Notes: generated by a model from the letters alone, not told the origin. A stretch of 64,000 nucleotides of DNA from Verrucomicrobiaceae bacterium UBA1938 (GCA_002336895.1 DDFC01000042.1:1-64000); one strand, 5' to 3'; positions 41,348 through 52,112 are shown, numbered from the stretch's first letter. Numbers and translations are program-made.

Positions 41348-42793
41348 TTACAACTCCCCCATCCCTCCCCGCTTGATCCAGTCATTCAGTGGCTCAAACT
41401 GGGTCACATCCAGAGTGATGCCGCAGCCGAAAGGGGCGGAGTTGATGGTGGAGACGTCGAGAGTTCCGTTCTCGATCTGGAGGGTGGGGAAACCGGCGGG
41501 GTGGCTGCGGTAGAGGCCTTCGTGGGTGGCGAGCACGGCGTCCTGCGTGGCGGGGGAATGCATGCTGAGGCCGCGGAAGTAGTGGTGGCCATTGCGCTCC
41601 ACGTGGGTGACACCGAGAAGCGCCATGACGCTGAGGTCCTGCAGCAGGGCCACGGGGCCCACATTGGCGAGATCTTCGCCGCTGAGAATGGGGCCGCCGC
41701 GAATGACGGGCGTGCGTTTCTTGAGCAGCGCGGAGTTGGCCAGGCCTTTGACGATGCCTTTGCAGTTCTTGTGGCTGGTGCCGCGATAGCCGAGGTCCAG
41801 CGCACGAGGGAGGTCGGCCAGGGAGCCGTCGCTTTCATCGATGATCATGCCCGGGCCTTCGGTCCAGGTGCTCAGTGTGGCGGCTACATCTTCATTTAAT
41901 GCCTGGGAGCGGTGCAGCGGCTGCTCGATGAGGAGCAGATTTTGGAACAGCGGTGCCAGGGCGGCATCGGCACGCAGTGTGGCGTAGAAGTCGCGGAAAG
42001 AGGCCAGATCATAGAACTGTTCGTTGCCATCCAGCGTGGCGTGGAAGCCGGAGGGGCAGTTGGCGGTGATGACGCGGGTGATCTCGCGCAGGCGCGGCAG
42101 GTCCTGCTCGGGCTTGCCGCAGACCTTGATCTTGAAATAGCGCAGGCCGTAGGCGCGGATGGTGTCCTCCAGCGTGTAGGGCAGGCCATCATCCAGCGTG
42201 CCATCGGCGGCGCTGAGGGCGTCTCCCAGGCCCACGGTGTGGCGTGCGCTGATGTGTGACAAGGGCGCGGGGGCGATGACGTCTGCCACGCGCATGCCGC
42301 GCAGCTCTTCGCGCACAGCGCCGAGGTCGATGCCGAGCACATCGGAGCGCAGCACGGCGTGCAGGGGCTGGCGCAGGGCTTTGCACAGACCGTCGAGCAC
42401 GGAGCGCTCGATGAGGCTCACGCCCAGATTGGCGAGGAGGGAGGGCTGTTCCTTCACCTTGGCCCAGCTGGACTGCTCCGCATACAGGTTCTGCCACCAG
42501 CCAAAGAAGCCCGTGGGTTTCTCCGCGGCCAGCCGGGCGATACGTGAGGCGTTCTGAATGACCGAGATCATCTCTGCCAGATCAATCTCAAATGGCGTGT
42601 CCGGATTCTTGGTGAACCACTTCGGCGGCAGTCCTTCGCTGGCCAGACCGCTCACGGCTTTGCCATCCACCAGCAGATTGGCTGTCACAAAGAGATGGGG
42701 CAGTGCGCTCATGCTGGCGATGCCGTATTTAAACGGAAAGCGCGTACGCATGGGCAGCACGTGGAACTGGAAGGAAACGATGGTGAAGGTCAT
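41348..42793 (-). CDS. Enolase-superfamily (mandelate racemase/muconate lactonising) enzyme
   Basis: This 481-residue protein has the catalytic layout of the superfamily: the KxK pair Lys221/Lys223 (YFKIKVCGK), and metal ligands Asp255 (LDGNEQF), Glu290 (LIEQPL) and Asp319 or Glu320 (IIDESDGS). The enzymes abstract the proton next to a carboxylate of sugar acids, dipeptides or aromatic-derived acids. It is longer than the usual 350-400 residues, partly through a large N-terminal domain and an insertion around 150-200. The substrate is unknown. It converges on prmC across the inverted repeat. Confidence 0.85.
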   Translation of the reverse strand: MTFTIVSFQFHVLPMRTRFPFKYGIASMSALPHLFVTANLLVDGKAVSGLASEGLPPKWFTKNPDTPFEIDLAEMISVIQNASRIARLAAEKPTGFFGWWQNLYAEQSSWAKVKEQPSLLANLGVSLIERSVLDGLCKALRQPLHAVLRSDVLGIDLGAVREELRGMRVADVIAPAPLSHISARHTVGLGDALSAADGTLDDGLPYTLEDTIRAYGLRYFKIKVCGKPEQDLPRLREITRVITANCPSGFHATLDGNEQFYDLASFRDFYATLRADAALAPLFQNLLLIEQPLHRSQALNEDVAATLSTWTEGPGMIIDESDGSLADLPRALDLGYRGTSHKNCKGIVKGLANSALLKKRTPVIRGGPILSGEDLANVGPVALLQDLSVMALLGVTHVERNGHHYFRGLSMHSPATQDAVLATHEGLYRSHPAGFPTLQIENGTLDVSTINSAPFGCGITLDVTQFEPLNDWIKRGGMGEL

Positions 42794-42913
42794 GGGGCGG
42801 CGAAGAATCGTCCTCGATCATAGCGCATTGTTTCAAGTTTCAGGTGACAAGTTTCACGGCGTGGCGACTCTGGGAGGATCTTGACCGCATGACGGCATCC
42901 GTTATTCATCCTC

Positions 42914-43375
42914 ATGCACCTGTTCACGGCGCGAAGGATTCTCGCAGGCCTCGCCCTTTTGGCGAGTCTGTGGCTGATGGCCGTGGCTTTGAGGTCGGGC
43001 TGGCTGGCGGCTGCGTTTCCGGTGATCGGCAGCCAGCTGCTGTTCGTCGCATCAGTGGTGCTTACGGCACCGGACACGGCGGTGAAGATCGCGGAATGGA
43101 TCGCACGACCCTTTGCGGCGCTGTTTTATCCAGACGAAGAATTTGAGAAACCGCCGCTGTCCTATGTGCTGGCGCGCAAGTACAGCCAGGAGCGCAAGGT
43201 GGACGCTGCGGTGCAGGAGTATGAGAAGATCCTGTATTACTACCCTGAGGAGCGAGACGCGTATCTGGAGCTGATCGAACTGGCGCAGCGTGTGGGGGAT
43301 GAGGAACTGCGGATGAAGTATGAGGGGCTCTTGAAGGAGCGGGAGCCCCTGGAGGAAGCTAAACTTCCCAAGTAG
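42914..43375 (+). CDS. Membrane protein with TPR-like tail
   Basis: The 153-residue product has two N-terminal membrane helices (RRILAGLALLASLWLMAVAL and AAFPVIGSQLLFVASVVLTA), then an amphipathic segment and a helical repeat region near residues 80-140 (LARKYSQERKVDAAVQEYEK, then AYLELIELAQRVGDEELRMK) that resembles one and a half TPR units. It probably binds another protein at the inner membrane. No family is assigned. An exact 14-base inverted repeat flanks the gene at 42808-42821 and 43721-43734. Confidence 0.78.
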   Translation: MHLFTARRILAGLALLASLWLMAVALRSGWLAAAFPVIGSQLLFVASVVLTAPDTAVKIAEWIARPFAALFYPDEEFEKPPLSYVLARKYSQERKVDAAVQEYEKILYYYPEERDAYLELIELAQRVGDEELRMKYEGLLKEREPLEEAKLPK

Positions 43376-43781
43376 CCATGCAGGTTTTTTCAGGAGACAG
43401 GCCATGGAACTGGGATCGAAAGTGAGAGAGGTCGTGGTGTTCTCGCGGCATCACCTGCTCATTTCCGCCCTCACCAAGCCTTTGACTTCGTCTATCTCCG
43501 CTTCGCTACGGTTCCCCGAAGGAGAAGGAGACCAAACATGTTCTCGACGGGGAGTGGGGTAACGCGTTGCGACTCCGATTGAGTGCAAAGCGCCTCAGCT
43601 CGAATCTCCTCTCCCCGTCCAGGGCTTCGCAGCTCTGGGCTTGCTTCGGGGAGAGGTTGGGTGAGGGGCCGACTACTTCACGCTGGCCTGATCGATGTCA
43701 CATCGGCCATCGCAGGTGCAATGATCGAGGACGAGCAGGATTTTGCTCCAGCGCGCATGACTTGACTGTTTGACCACTTGC
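43376..43781. other. Non-coding stretch with repeats
   Basis: I see no gene in these 406 bases. They contain a copy of a short interspersed sequence (43484-43515, 28 of 32 bases identical to 184-215), a palindromic repeat (43608-43656) and one arm of a 14-base inverted repeat (43721-43734). The region separates the TPR-like gene from the convergent smc gene and appears to be a landing zone for repeats. Confidence 0.6.
43608..43656. repeat. Intergenic hairpin repeat (CCTCTCCCCG type)
   Basis: CCTCTCCCCG (43608-43617) pairs perfectly with CGGGGAGAGG (43647-43656) around a 29-base loop, and the sequence continues with GGTGAGGGG-like bases. Similar CTCTCCCC...GGGGAGAG repeats are widespread between genes in several Gram-negative genomes, which I state from general knowledge. 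Only one copy is in this window. Confidence 0.6.
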
Positions 43782-46700
43782 TTACACCAGCACCGCAGGC
43801 GTCTGCTCTTCTTGGGCTTCGATGGCGGTCAGGCGGGCCTGCTCTTCATCGAGGTCTTCGTGGATGGGCGCTGCTTCTGCGGACTCGGAGGCTTCGCCTT
43901 CGGCCTCTGCATCATCAGCGGCGGCTTTCTTTTTCCGCTTGTTCTGGTTCGGCGCTTCCAAGGCCAGCTCCTGCGCGGATTTGGCCAGGGTGCGCGTGTC
44001 CTCGGTGGTCATGCGCACGCCTACGGGCTTGCTGACGCCAAATTCCTGCATGGTCACGCCGTAGATCACATCGGCGCGGCTCATGGTGCGCTTGTTGTGG
44101 GTGACGATGATGAACTGCGAGTTGTCGATGAAGCTGTCCAGCATCTTGAGGAAGCGGCCGATGTTCGTTTCGTCCAGCGGGGCGTCGAGCTCGTCCAGCA
44201 CGCAGAAGGGGCTGGGCTTCACCTGGTAGATGGAGAAGAGCAGGGCCACTGCGGTCATGCTGCGCTCGCCACCGGAAAGGAGGCTGATGGTCTGCAGCTT
44301 TTTGCCCGGGGGCTTGGCGATGATTTCGATGCCGGACTCCAGCGGATCATTTTCATCCACCAGCATGAGGTCGGCCTTGGCGGCGGGGCCGAAGAGCTCG
44401 CGGAAGTTGTTGTTAAAGAAGCCGCGCACCTGCTCGAAGGTTTCCACAAACATGGTCTTCGTGGTCTCGTTGATCTTGGCGATCACCTGCAGCAGCTCCT
44501 CCTTGGATTTCACGAGGTCGCCGTGCTGGGTGTCGAGGAAGTTGTGGCGCTCTTCGAGTTCTTCAAATTCCTGGATGGCGTCGAGGTTCACCGGGCCGAT
44601 GCCTTCCAGCTTCTGGCGCAGTTCATAGACCACCTCCATGACGAAGGCCCAGTCGGGCTCGGCCTCCTGGCCGGGGATGACGACGTCATCGATGTCCACA
44701 GCATCGTCATCACGGTTGGACACAGCGCGCACCTGCGGGGCTTCTTCGGCCTCGGGTTCTTCCGTGGTCTCTTCAGCAGTGGCTTCTGCACCTTCGTTCT
44801 GGCTGCTGCTCTCTGCTGCGCTGGCAGCGCCTTTCTTGCCACGGTTGCGGTTCTTCTTCTGCTCCTCGATGGTGAGCATGAGCACGTGGTAGTCGGGCTC
44901 AAAGGCCTCGATGTGGAAGCTGTAGCGCTCCTGCACCTGGTTGATCAGGTTTTCCAGACGCAGGTCCATACGGGTCAGCGTGACTTCGGCGCGGTTGCGG
45001 GATTCATTGAGGCCGTTGAAGCTCTGGCGCAGCTGCGTCAGCTGCGCTTCCAACTGGCTCACCTGCTCAAACAATCCGGCGCGCTCCTCGGTCTTGGACT
45101 GCAGGTGCTCTTCGATCGCGGCGATGGCACCGCGCTGGGACTGGATCTGCTCCTCATAGCGGGCGCTTTCCGCCTCATTCTGCTGGATGCGCATGCGCCA
45201 GGTGTTCATCTCCTCGGAGAAGCGGTTGATGCCCGCCTGCAGCTCCTGCAGGCGCATGGCCAGCGGGGCCTTCTGGCGCTCGATGGATTGCAGGGAGCTC
45301 TGCTCCAGGGCCAGGGCGGTGCGCAGCTCGTTGAGGCGCTCGCTGGACTCCAGCTCGCGGCGCAGGAAGGACTCCATCTCGGTCTCCAGCTCGGCCTCGC
45401 GGATGCGGGAGGTTTCCAGCTGCTCCTGAGCGATGGTCACGGCCTCGCGCAGCTGCTGGATCTGGCTTTCAGAGCCGCTCATGCGCTCCTGGATCTGGTT
45501 CTGGTCCCACTCCACGCTTTCCAGCTTGGCGGTGGCCTGCTGCAGCGCACGCTGCACCACGCTCATCTTGCCCTGGAACTGGGAGAAGCCTTCGCGGGCA
45601 CGCTGGGCCTGCTCGCGCAGGGAGACTTCCTCGCGCTGCATTTCCTCCAGCTGCGTGCTGGCGGTGTTTACGGCGTCCTCCTTCTCCATGTACTGGTACT
45701 CCAGCGCCTCCACCTCGGACCGGAGCTGGCGCACTTCGGCCTCACGGCGCAGGGTGGAGGAGCCTTCCTCCTTCGTAGCACCACCGGAGATGATACCATC
45801 ATGTGTGATGAACTCTCCGCGCATGGTGGCGATGGCCAGATGCGGCATCTCGCGCTTCATGCGCAGGGCGGTGTGCAGGTCGTCCACGATCACCACATTG
45901 TGCAGCAGGTGGTCGATGAGACTCTGCACGCCTGTCTTCACGCGCACCTTGTCCGTGGCCCAGGTGAGGGCACCGGCTGGCAGCAGCTCGCGGTCGGCGG
46001 CGTTGCGCAGGTTGCAGAAATCATGCGGCACCAGCGCGGCGCGGCCCAACTTGTGGTCCGTCAGGCGGTCGATGATCTGCGCGGCCAGCTCGCTCTCGGT
46101 CAGCAGCACGGCCTGCAGGTGGTCTTTCAAAGCGGCCTCGATGGGGGTGATGAAGGCGGGCTCCACCTCGATGCTGCTGGCCAGCAGGCCGCGCACGCCG
46201 ACGGAGTACACCTCGGGATTGTCCAGGCCGCTGATGACCTTCTGCGTGCCGACGGAGAGGCCTTCGCCTTTCTGCAGCAGCTGCTCGATGATCTCCAGGC
46301 GTGACTTGCGCTGCGTCAGGCTGCGCTGCAGTTCGTTCAGCTCATTATTCAGGGCATCGCGCTGGCGGCGGCGCTCGATGATCTCGCGGGCGCAGTCCTT
46401 GGCCTTTTCTTCGAGCTGGTTGCGCGTCTCTTCCAGTTCCTGGATGTTGCGCTGCAGTTCGTCGAATTCGATCTGGCTCGTCTCACGCGCCTGCTGCGCA
46501 GTCATGCGATCATGTGCCAGGGACTCAAAGCGCTGGCGGTCACCGGAGATCTGATTGCTGAGGGACTGGGCGCGCGCCTCGCTGGCGGCGATCTGGCCTT
46601 CAAACTGGCGGATGGACTCGCGGATGGCGCGGCGGTCGCTTTCCAGGCGATTGCGCTCCGGCAGGATGTTTTGATGCACGCTGGCGTGCTCGTTCACGGC

Positions 46701-47774
46701 ACGCTGGCGCGTCTGGATGTTTTCAGCGATGGCGAGCAGCTGCTCGTCCGCATTCACGAGATCTCGGCGGGCCTGATCCAGCAGCTCTTCATTGGCGGCG
46801 ATCTGCTCCTCATTCTGGCGCAGGCGGCCTTCGAGTTCTTCATTACGCTCGCGGTTGAATCCAATGCGGCCTTCCGCGCTCTGCATCTGGGAGCGCAGCT
46901 CCTGCGCCTGCTGGCGTGCCTGACTGATCTGGGACTCCAGAGAGTGGTAGGCCTCACGTGTTTGTGCAGCCTCAGTCTCGGCGGTTTGCAGTTTGCGCTG
47001 CAGTTCCTCGATCTGCTGCGTCATCATGCGCACCGTGTTTTCAGCCTCGGACTTCTCTCCGCTAAACTCGGTGTACTGCTTGTGCGCCAGGTGGGTGTCC
47101 AGCAGGCGGGTGTCTTCCAGCAGGGCCTGGTAGCGGCGGGCCTTGGCGGCCTGGCGCTGCAGCGTGCCCATCTGGCGCTTCACTTCGGCGATGATGTCCG
47201 CCACACGCAGGAGGTTGGCCTCGGTGTATTCCAGCTTGCGGAGGGCTTCGCGCTTCTGGGATTTGAACTTGGTGATGCCTGCGGCTTCTTCGAAAACGGT
47301 ACGGCGGTCTTCCGGCTTGGAGCTCAGAAGCATGTCGATCTGGCCCTGCGCCATGATGGAGTAGGCCGCACGTCCGATGCCGGTGCCTGCGATGAGGTCG
47401 TGAATGTCCTTGAGACGGCAGACGGTGTTGTTCAGGCGGTATTCGCTGCGGCCGTCGCGGAAGACGCGGCGGGTCAGGGCCACTTCGTTGAAGTCCACGT
47501 TCAGCGACTGCTCGCAGTCCGCCATCGTCAGCGTCACTTCCGCGAGGCCCACGGGCTTGCGCTTGTCGGTGCCGTTGAAGATGACGTCGGCCATTTCATC
47601 GCCACGCAGCGCCTTGGCGGAGGTTTCACCCAGCACCCAGCGGATGGCGTCCACCACGTTTGACTTTCCGCAGCCGTTCGGCCCCACAATGCCGGTGACG
47701 CCTTTGTGAAACTCAAAGTGGGTCTTGTCCGCAAAGGACTTGAAGCCGTGAAGGGTGAGGCTCTTGAGGTACAT
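43782..47774 (-). CDS. smc: Chromosome segregation protein SMC
   Basis: SMC dimers organise and separate sister chromosomes. The 1330-residue protein has the Walker A GPNGCGKSN at residues 31-39, long coiled coils around a hinge (roughly 500-680, including GVRGLLASSIEVEPAFITPI), the ABC signature LLSGGERSMTAVALLF and the Walker B/D-loop VLDELDAPLDE. It is longer than the usual 1150-1200 residues: an acidic, Ala/Glu/Thr-rich insertion lies in the C-terminal coil (coded about 44690-44850) and an acidic Lys/Glu/Ala tail of about 55 residues follows the ATPase. I use the ATG at 47774, which starts MYLKSLTLHGFKSF. scpA and scpB are not adjacent. Confidence 0.97.
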   Translation of the reverse strand: MYLKSLTLHGFKSFADKTHFEFHKGVTGIVGPNGCGKSNVVDAIRWVLGETSAKALRGDEMADVIFNGTDKRKPVGLAEVTLTMADCEQSLNVDFNEVALTRRVFRDGRSEYRLNNTVCRLKDIHDLIAGTGIGRAAYSIMAQGQIDMLLSSKPEDRRTVFEEAAGITKFKSQKREALRKLEYTEANLLRVADIIAEVKRQMGTLQRQAAKARRYQALLEDTRLLDTHLAHKQYTEFSGEKSEAENTVRMMTQQIEELQRKLQTAETEAAQTREAYHSLESQISQARQQAQELRSQMQSAEGRIGFNRERNEELEGRLRQNEEQIAANEELLDQARRDLVNADEQLLAIAENIQTRQRAVNEHASVHQNILPERNRLESDRRAIRESIRQFEGQIAASEARAQSLSNQISGDRQRFESLAHDRMTAQQARETSQIEFDELQRNIQELEETRNQLEEKAKDCAREIIERRRQRDALNNELNELQRSLTQRKSRLEIIEQLLQKGEGLSVGTQKVISGLDNPEVYSVGVRGLLASSIEVEPAFITPIEAALKDHLQAVLLTESELAAQIIDRLTDHKLGRAALVPHDFCNLRNAADRELLPAGALTWATDKVRVKTGVQSLIDHLLHNVVIVDDLHTALRMKREMPHLAIATMRGEFITHDGIISGGATKEEGSSTLRREAEVRQLRSEVEALEYQYMEKEDAVNTASTQLEEMQREEVSLREQAQRAREGFSQFQGKMSVVQRALQQATAKLESVEWDQNQIQERMSGSESQIQQLREAVTIAQEQLETSRIREAELETEMESFLRRELESSERLNELRTALALEQSSLQSIERQKAPLAMRLQELQAGINRFSEEMNTWRMRIQQNEAESARYEEQIQSQRGAIAAIEEHLQSKTEERAGLFEQVSQLEAQLTQLRQSFNGLNESRNRAEVTLTRMDLRLENLINQVQERYSFHIEAFEPDYHVLMLTIEEQKKNRNRGKKGAASAAESSSQNEGAEATAEETTEEPEAEEAPQVRAVSNRDDDAVDIDDVVIPGQEAEPDWAFVMEVVYELRQKLEGIGPVNLDAIQEFEELEERHNFLDTQHGDLVKSKEELLQVIAKINETTKTMFVETFEQVRGFFNNNFRELFGPAAKADLMLVDENDPLESGIEIIAKPPGKKLQTISLLSGGERSMTAVALLFSIYQVKPSPFCVLDELDAPLDETNIGRFLKMLDSFIDNSQFIIVTHNKRTMSRADVIYGVTMQEFGVSKPVGVRMTTEDTRTLAKSAQELALEAPNQNKRKKKAAADDAEAEGEASESAEAAPIHEDLDEEQARLTAIEAQEEQTPAVLV

Positions 47775-48112
47775 GGCAGGAAGGGCTAAAAACGGAATGA
47801 CGAAGACGGAACGCGTAAGGCACAGCGGGTGCCGGGTGGGATAGAACCATTTCACGCCAGATGCCCGCAAGAATGAAGGTGAAAATATACCTTATCTTGT
47901 GGTTGTTTAATATGACTTAAACAAGATGTGGGATTTTTGAAGGCGTTTTTCCTGTGAATAATCCTGCCCGCTGTGAACAAGTTTTCAAGGGGGGAAAAGT
48001 AGCCTTGTTGCTGTGCAACAAGGGAAGGCTCCGCCGCGAAGAAAGTGCGCGGTGGTCCCATGTGCTGGGTGTTTGCGGCAGCGCACCCCTGTTCCACAGG
48101 AACAGGACTACT
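47775..48112. other. Non-coding region upstream of smc
   Basis: This 338-base gap holds no convincing gene. Near its right side is a perfect hairpin CCTTGTTGC/GCAACAAGG (48003-48011 with 48015-48023, three-base loop). On the minus strand it is followed by TTTTCCCCCC after six bases, so it may be a weak terminator of the VWA gene or an operator. The smc promoter presumably lies between about 47880 and 47960, where the sequence is AT-rich. Confidence 0.5.
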
Positions 48113-49966
48113 TTAATACACCGCCTTGCGGTGAAACAAGAAGCTCTCCACCAGCAGCACGCCGAGCACGAGCCAGATGAGGCGCTGGGGCCAGGTGCTG
48201 AAGGCGCTGGCGGTGATGACGGGCTGGGCTGGCTGGAGGCTGTGCGCGGCATCGGCGGCGGGCGGGGCGGGCAGATTCGTCTCGGCGGCAGAGATGAGGG
48301 CGCAGGTGCCGCTGCGGTCCGGCGCGGTCTCCCAGCTGCCGATGCGCTCCAGCAAGAGCAGGCCGTGCGCGGGATCATCCGCCACATCGATGAAACTTTC
48401 GCCATTCCAGGCATGCCATTGCACGAGGTTGTCGGTGTGCAGCAGCTCTCCGGTGTGCAGGGTGCGGGTGTCGGTGAGGGCTTCGCTGTTTTCGGCACAC
48501 CAGTAGATGGCATTTCCCAGCAGGAGGGGGAATGAGGGCAGGAGCGCGAGCTGCTCTGACTGCGCAGGGGAGAAGGCGGTGACGACGAGGCGCTGCCCCT
48601 GGTGCTCGCCAGCGGCAAGCACGGGCTCGGCACCGGCAAACCACAGCGGCTCGATGGAGGCGGGCAGGCTGAGCAGCGTGGTCTGTGTGACAGCAATGCG
48701 GCTGCTGCTGGCGCGGAAGAGCACGGGGTGGTCTGCCTGCACGGTGCGCACGGCATCGTGCGGCACGCTGGAGATGGCGCGCGTCTGCAGCGGGCCGGAG
48801 CCGCCCTGTGGTGTGAGGGCGATGACGGGCCTGTCCGCAGGCCACTCCTTGGGCAGCCAGTGCTCAAAGATGTACACGTCCGGCTGCTGCTTGGGCGGCC
48901 AGGCGGCAGGTGCGCCTTTCTGCATTTCGATGCGTCCGTTTTCGATCAGCGCGGAGAGCGCCAGCTCGGTGAAGGGGTCGGGCTTTTCGGCAAAGTAGGC
49001 CACGTGCAGCGGCTTGATGCGTGGCAGCGGCGCGGCGATGCCGTCGTCCCAGCCAAAGCAGTCTCCGGTGGCACGCAGGCGGATCTCCAGTAACTGGCCG
49101 CGCACGCCCTCCAGCGGCAGGATGAGCGCGCTGCTGTCCCCGGGGGCGAGATCGAGTTCGCGCAGCTGGGCGATGCGGCCTGAGATGGTGACCTCCAGCG
49201 TGGCGGTGGTCTTGGCGGCGTTGCTGGCGGCGGCGCTGACCTTCACAAAGGCCTCGTAGCGATCCCGCGTGAGCGGGCTGTGGCGGATCTGAAAGCCGGT
49301 GATGCCCACATTCAGCGGCTGCGCCAGCGCGGCGGGGATCCAGTCGATGGCGGAGGCGGAGACGCCCGGTGTGGCGGGTGCTGCGGCATCGCTGGCCAGC
49401 CAGATGCGGGAGCGGGACTCCAGATCGGCGAGGCGCTGCGCCACGGTCAGCGCGGCCTCGGGTTTTCCCTCCACGGGTAGGGGTGCCAGCTCCTCCAGAA
49501 GGCGCAGGCACTCGCGATGGTTGCGGCTGCGGGAGAGCAGCACACGGGCGCGGGAATCAAAGGCGATGAGGGATACCACAGTCTGGTCTGGCAGCGAGCG
49601 CAGGCGCTCCCGCACACGCAGCCGCGCGGCCTCCAGCCGGGTCTGGCCTTGCACGTCCCTGGCGGCCATGGAGGCGGAGCAGTCCACCACTACCACGATG
49701 GCGCTGGTGGCGTCTGCCGAGAGATTTCCGCTGGGCCGCGCCAGCGCCAGGATGGCCCCCAGCAGCACCAGCAGTGTGAGGATTAGGGAGAGCCACTTCT
49801 TAATCCGCCGCAGCCATGCCGACTCCTGATGCTCCCGCGCGAGCGATTTAAAAAACAGCAGCGTGGACACCGGTACCCGCTTGGCCTGCCTCTTGTAAAG
49901 CCACAGCGCCAGCGGAATGAGCAGCAGCCAGAGCAGGTGGAGATTGGCAGGTGCTAGGAGGCGCAT
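48113..49966 (-). CDS. BatA-like von Willebrand factor A domain membrane protein
   Basis: The 617-residue protein begins with the BatA N-terminal region, a helix near the start (LLWLLLIPLALWLYKRQ) and a second at about 58-76, followed by a VWA domain with the metal-ion-dependent adhesion site Asp95-x-Ser97-x-Ser99 (VVVDCSASM). Long beta-rich and mixed domains follow, and a C-terminal helix (LIWLVLGVLLVESFLFH) re-enters the membrane. Bat-type proteins are linked to aerotolerance and envelope stress, usually with a MoxR ATPase and further Bat genes; none is present here. The next gene downstream is smc. Confidence 0.85.
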   Translation of the reverse strand: MRLLAPANLHLLWLLLIPLALWLYKRQAKRVPVSTLLFFKSLAREHQESAWLRRIKKWLSLILTLLVLLGAILALARPSGNLSADATSAIVVVVDCSASMAARDVQGQTRLEAARLRVRERLRSLPDQTVVSLIAFDSRARVLLSRSRNHRECLRLLEELAPLPVEGKPEAALTVAQRLADLESRSRIWLASDAAAPATPGVSASAIDWIPAALAQPLNVGITGFQIRHSPLTRDRYEAFVKVSAAASNAAKTTATLEVTISGRIAQLRELDLAPGDSSALILPLEGVRGQLLEIRLRATGDCFGWDDGIAAPLPRIKPLHVAYFAEKPDPFTELALSALIENGRIEMQKGAPAAWPPKQQPDVYIFEHWLPKEWPADRPVIALTPQGGSGPLQTRAISSVPHDAVRTVQADHPVLFRASSSRIAVTQTTLLSLPASIEPLWFAGAEPVLAAGEHQGQRLVVTAFSPAQSEQLALLPSFPLLLGNAIYWCAENSEALTDTRTLHTGELLHTDNLVQWHAWNGESFIDVADDPAHGLLLLERIGSWETAPDRSGTCALISAAETNLPAPPAADAAHSLQPAQPVITASAFSTWPQRLIWLVLGVLLVESFLFHRKAVY

Positions 49967-49984
49967 GGTGGGTGGGCTGGGATT

Positions 49985-50022
49985 CGTCCTCGTCCTCCTA
50001 CTCGAACTCGTACTCGATCAAG
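49985..50022. repeat. TCG-rich short repeat tract
   Basis: The stretch TCGTCCTCGTCCTCC, CTCGAACTCGTACTCGATCA is built from CTCG/TCCTCG units. Parts of it (TCGTCCTC and TCGATCA) recur fused as a 14-mer at 42808-42821 and, inverted, at 43721-43734. It lies in the 176-base gap between the VWA gene and the next small membrane protein gene. It looks like an expanded member of an interspersed repeat. Confidence 0.45.
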
Positions 50023-50142
50023 ACGCGCCGAATGCAGAACAAGAGATGAATGGCAGATGATATGTAACGGAGAAGTTGGTGGGTACTCCATCTCGCGTCA
50101 TCCAGATTGATGAAAAAATCCCAAACTTGGCTTTTTTGTTCG

Positions 50143-50712
50143 TCATATCTGTGACAAGCCGCGCCTCTGGAGCTCATGTGCTGGCGGTATCAGGGGGGGC
50201 TGCTTCTGTGTCAGGCGGTAGAATCTGCGGCTGGGCAGGCCGAAGATGAAGCGGTGGCAAAGGATGACGAACAGAGTGGTGAACACGAGCGAGACGAATA
50301 GATCAGCCAAGCTTTGAGTTTTGTCCGCCTTCTGGGCCCAGATGATCATCACCCGTCGCACTGTTCGCGAGATTGTGACCCACATGATGAAACCGAAGAA
50401 CGCCAGATATGAAACCCCCAGTGCAAATGTGATCCGGCTCCGCTTGAATGAATGGAAGGCAGCCAAGCAGAGCAGCAACCAGAAGCTTAACAAACCAGCA
50501 CGGAGAGGATGCAAAAGGCGGAAAAATGCAGAGCCTCTCTCCAAGCACTCTGAAACCGACATGCATGCAAGACCCACAAAGACCGACCACATCAACGCCA
50601 AAAGCCACCTGGTGGAGGCTGGGCGTGGGAGCGGCGGGGCATCGGGCTTCTCAGGCACCGCCACTTCACTTTGTGGCGGTGCGTAGGGATTGAGATCACC
50701 TTCCGGGTTCAT
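50143..50712 (-). CDS. Small membrane protein with N-terminal NPYAPPQS motif
   Basis: The 189-residue product begins MNPEGDLNPYAPPQSEV, carries a proline-rich linker and then four likely membrane helices (for example WLLALMWSVFVGLACMSV and LLSFWLLLCLAAFHSF). Its tail motif matches those of the proteins at 28528 and 6480, but the membrane part does not align with them in an obvious way, so it is a more distant or separately assembled member. I choose the ATG at 50712 because it starts the motif. It lies 44 bases after accC on the same strand. Confidence 0.78.
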   Translation of the reverse strand: MNPEGDLNPYAPPQSEVAVPEKPDAPPLPRPASTRWLLALMWSVFVGLACMSVSECLERGSAFFRLLHPLRAGLLSFWLLLCLAAFHSFKRSRITFALGVSYLAFFGFIMWVTISRTVRRVMIIWAQKADKTQSLADLFVSLVFTTLFVILCHRFIFGLPSRRFYRLTQKQPPLIPPAHELQRRGLSQI

Positions 50713-50756
50713 GCATGGGAGATTGAAGAGAGTTTGTCCCAACCCCCTTCAATGCC

Positions 50757-52112
<1,356 letters not shown>

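Noticed and set aside
43770..46304. An 844-codon open frame antisense to smc
   Set aside because: The Leu/Gln/His-rich translation mirrors coiled-coil codons of smc. It is a shadow and not a gene.
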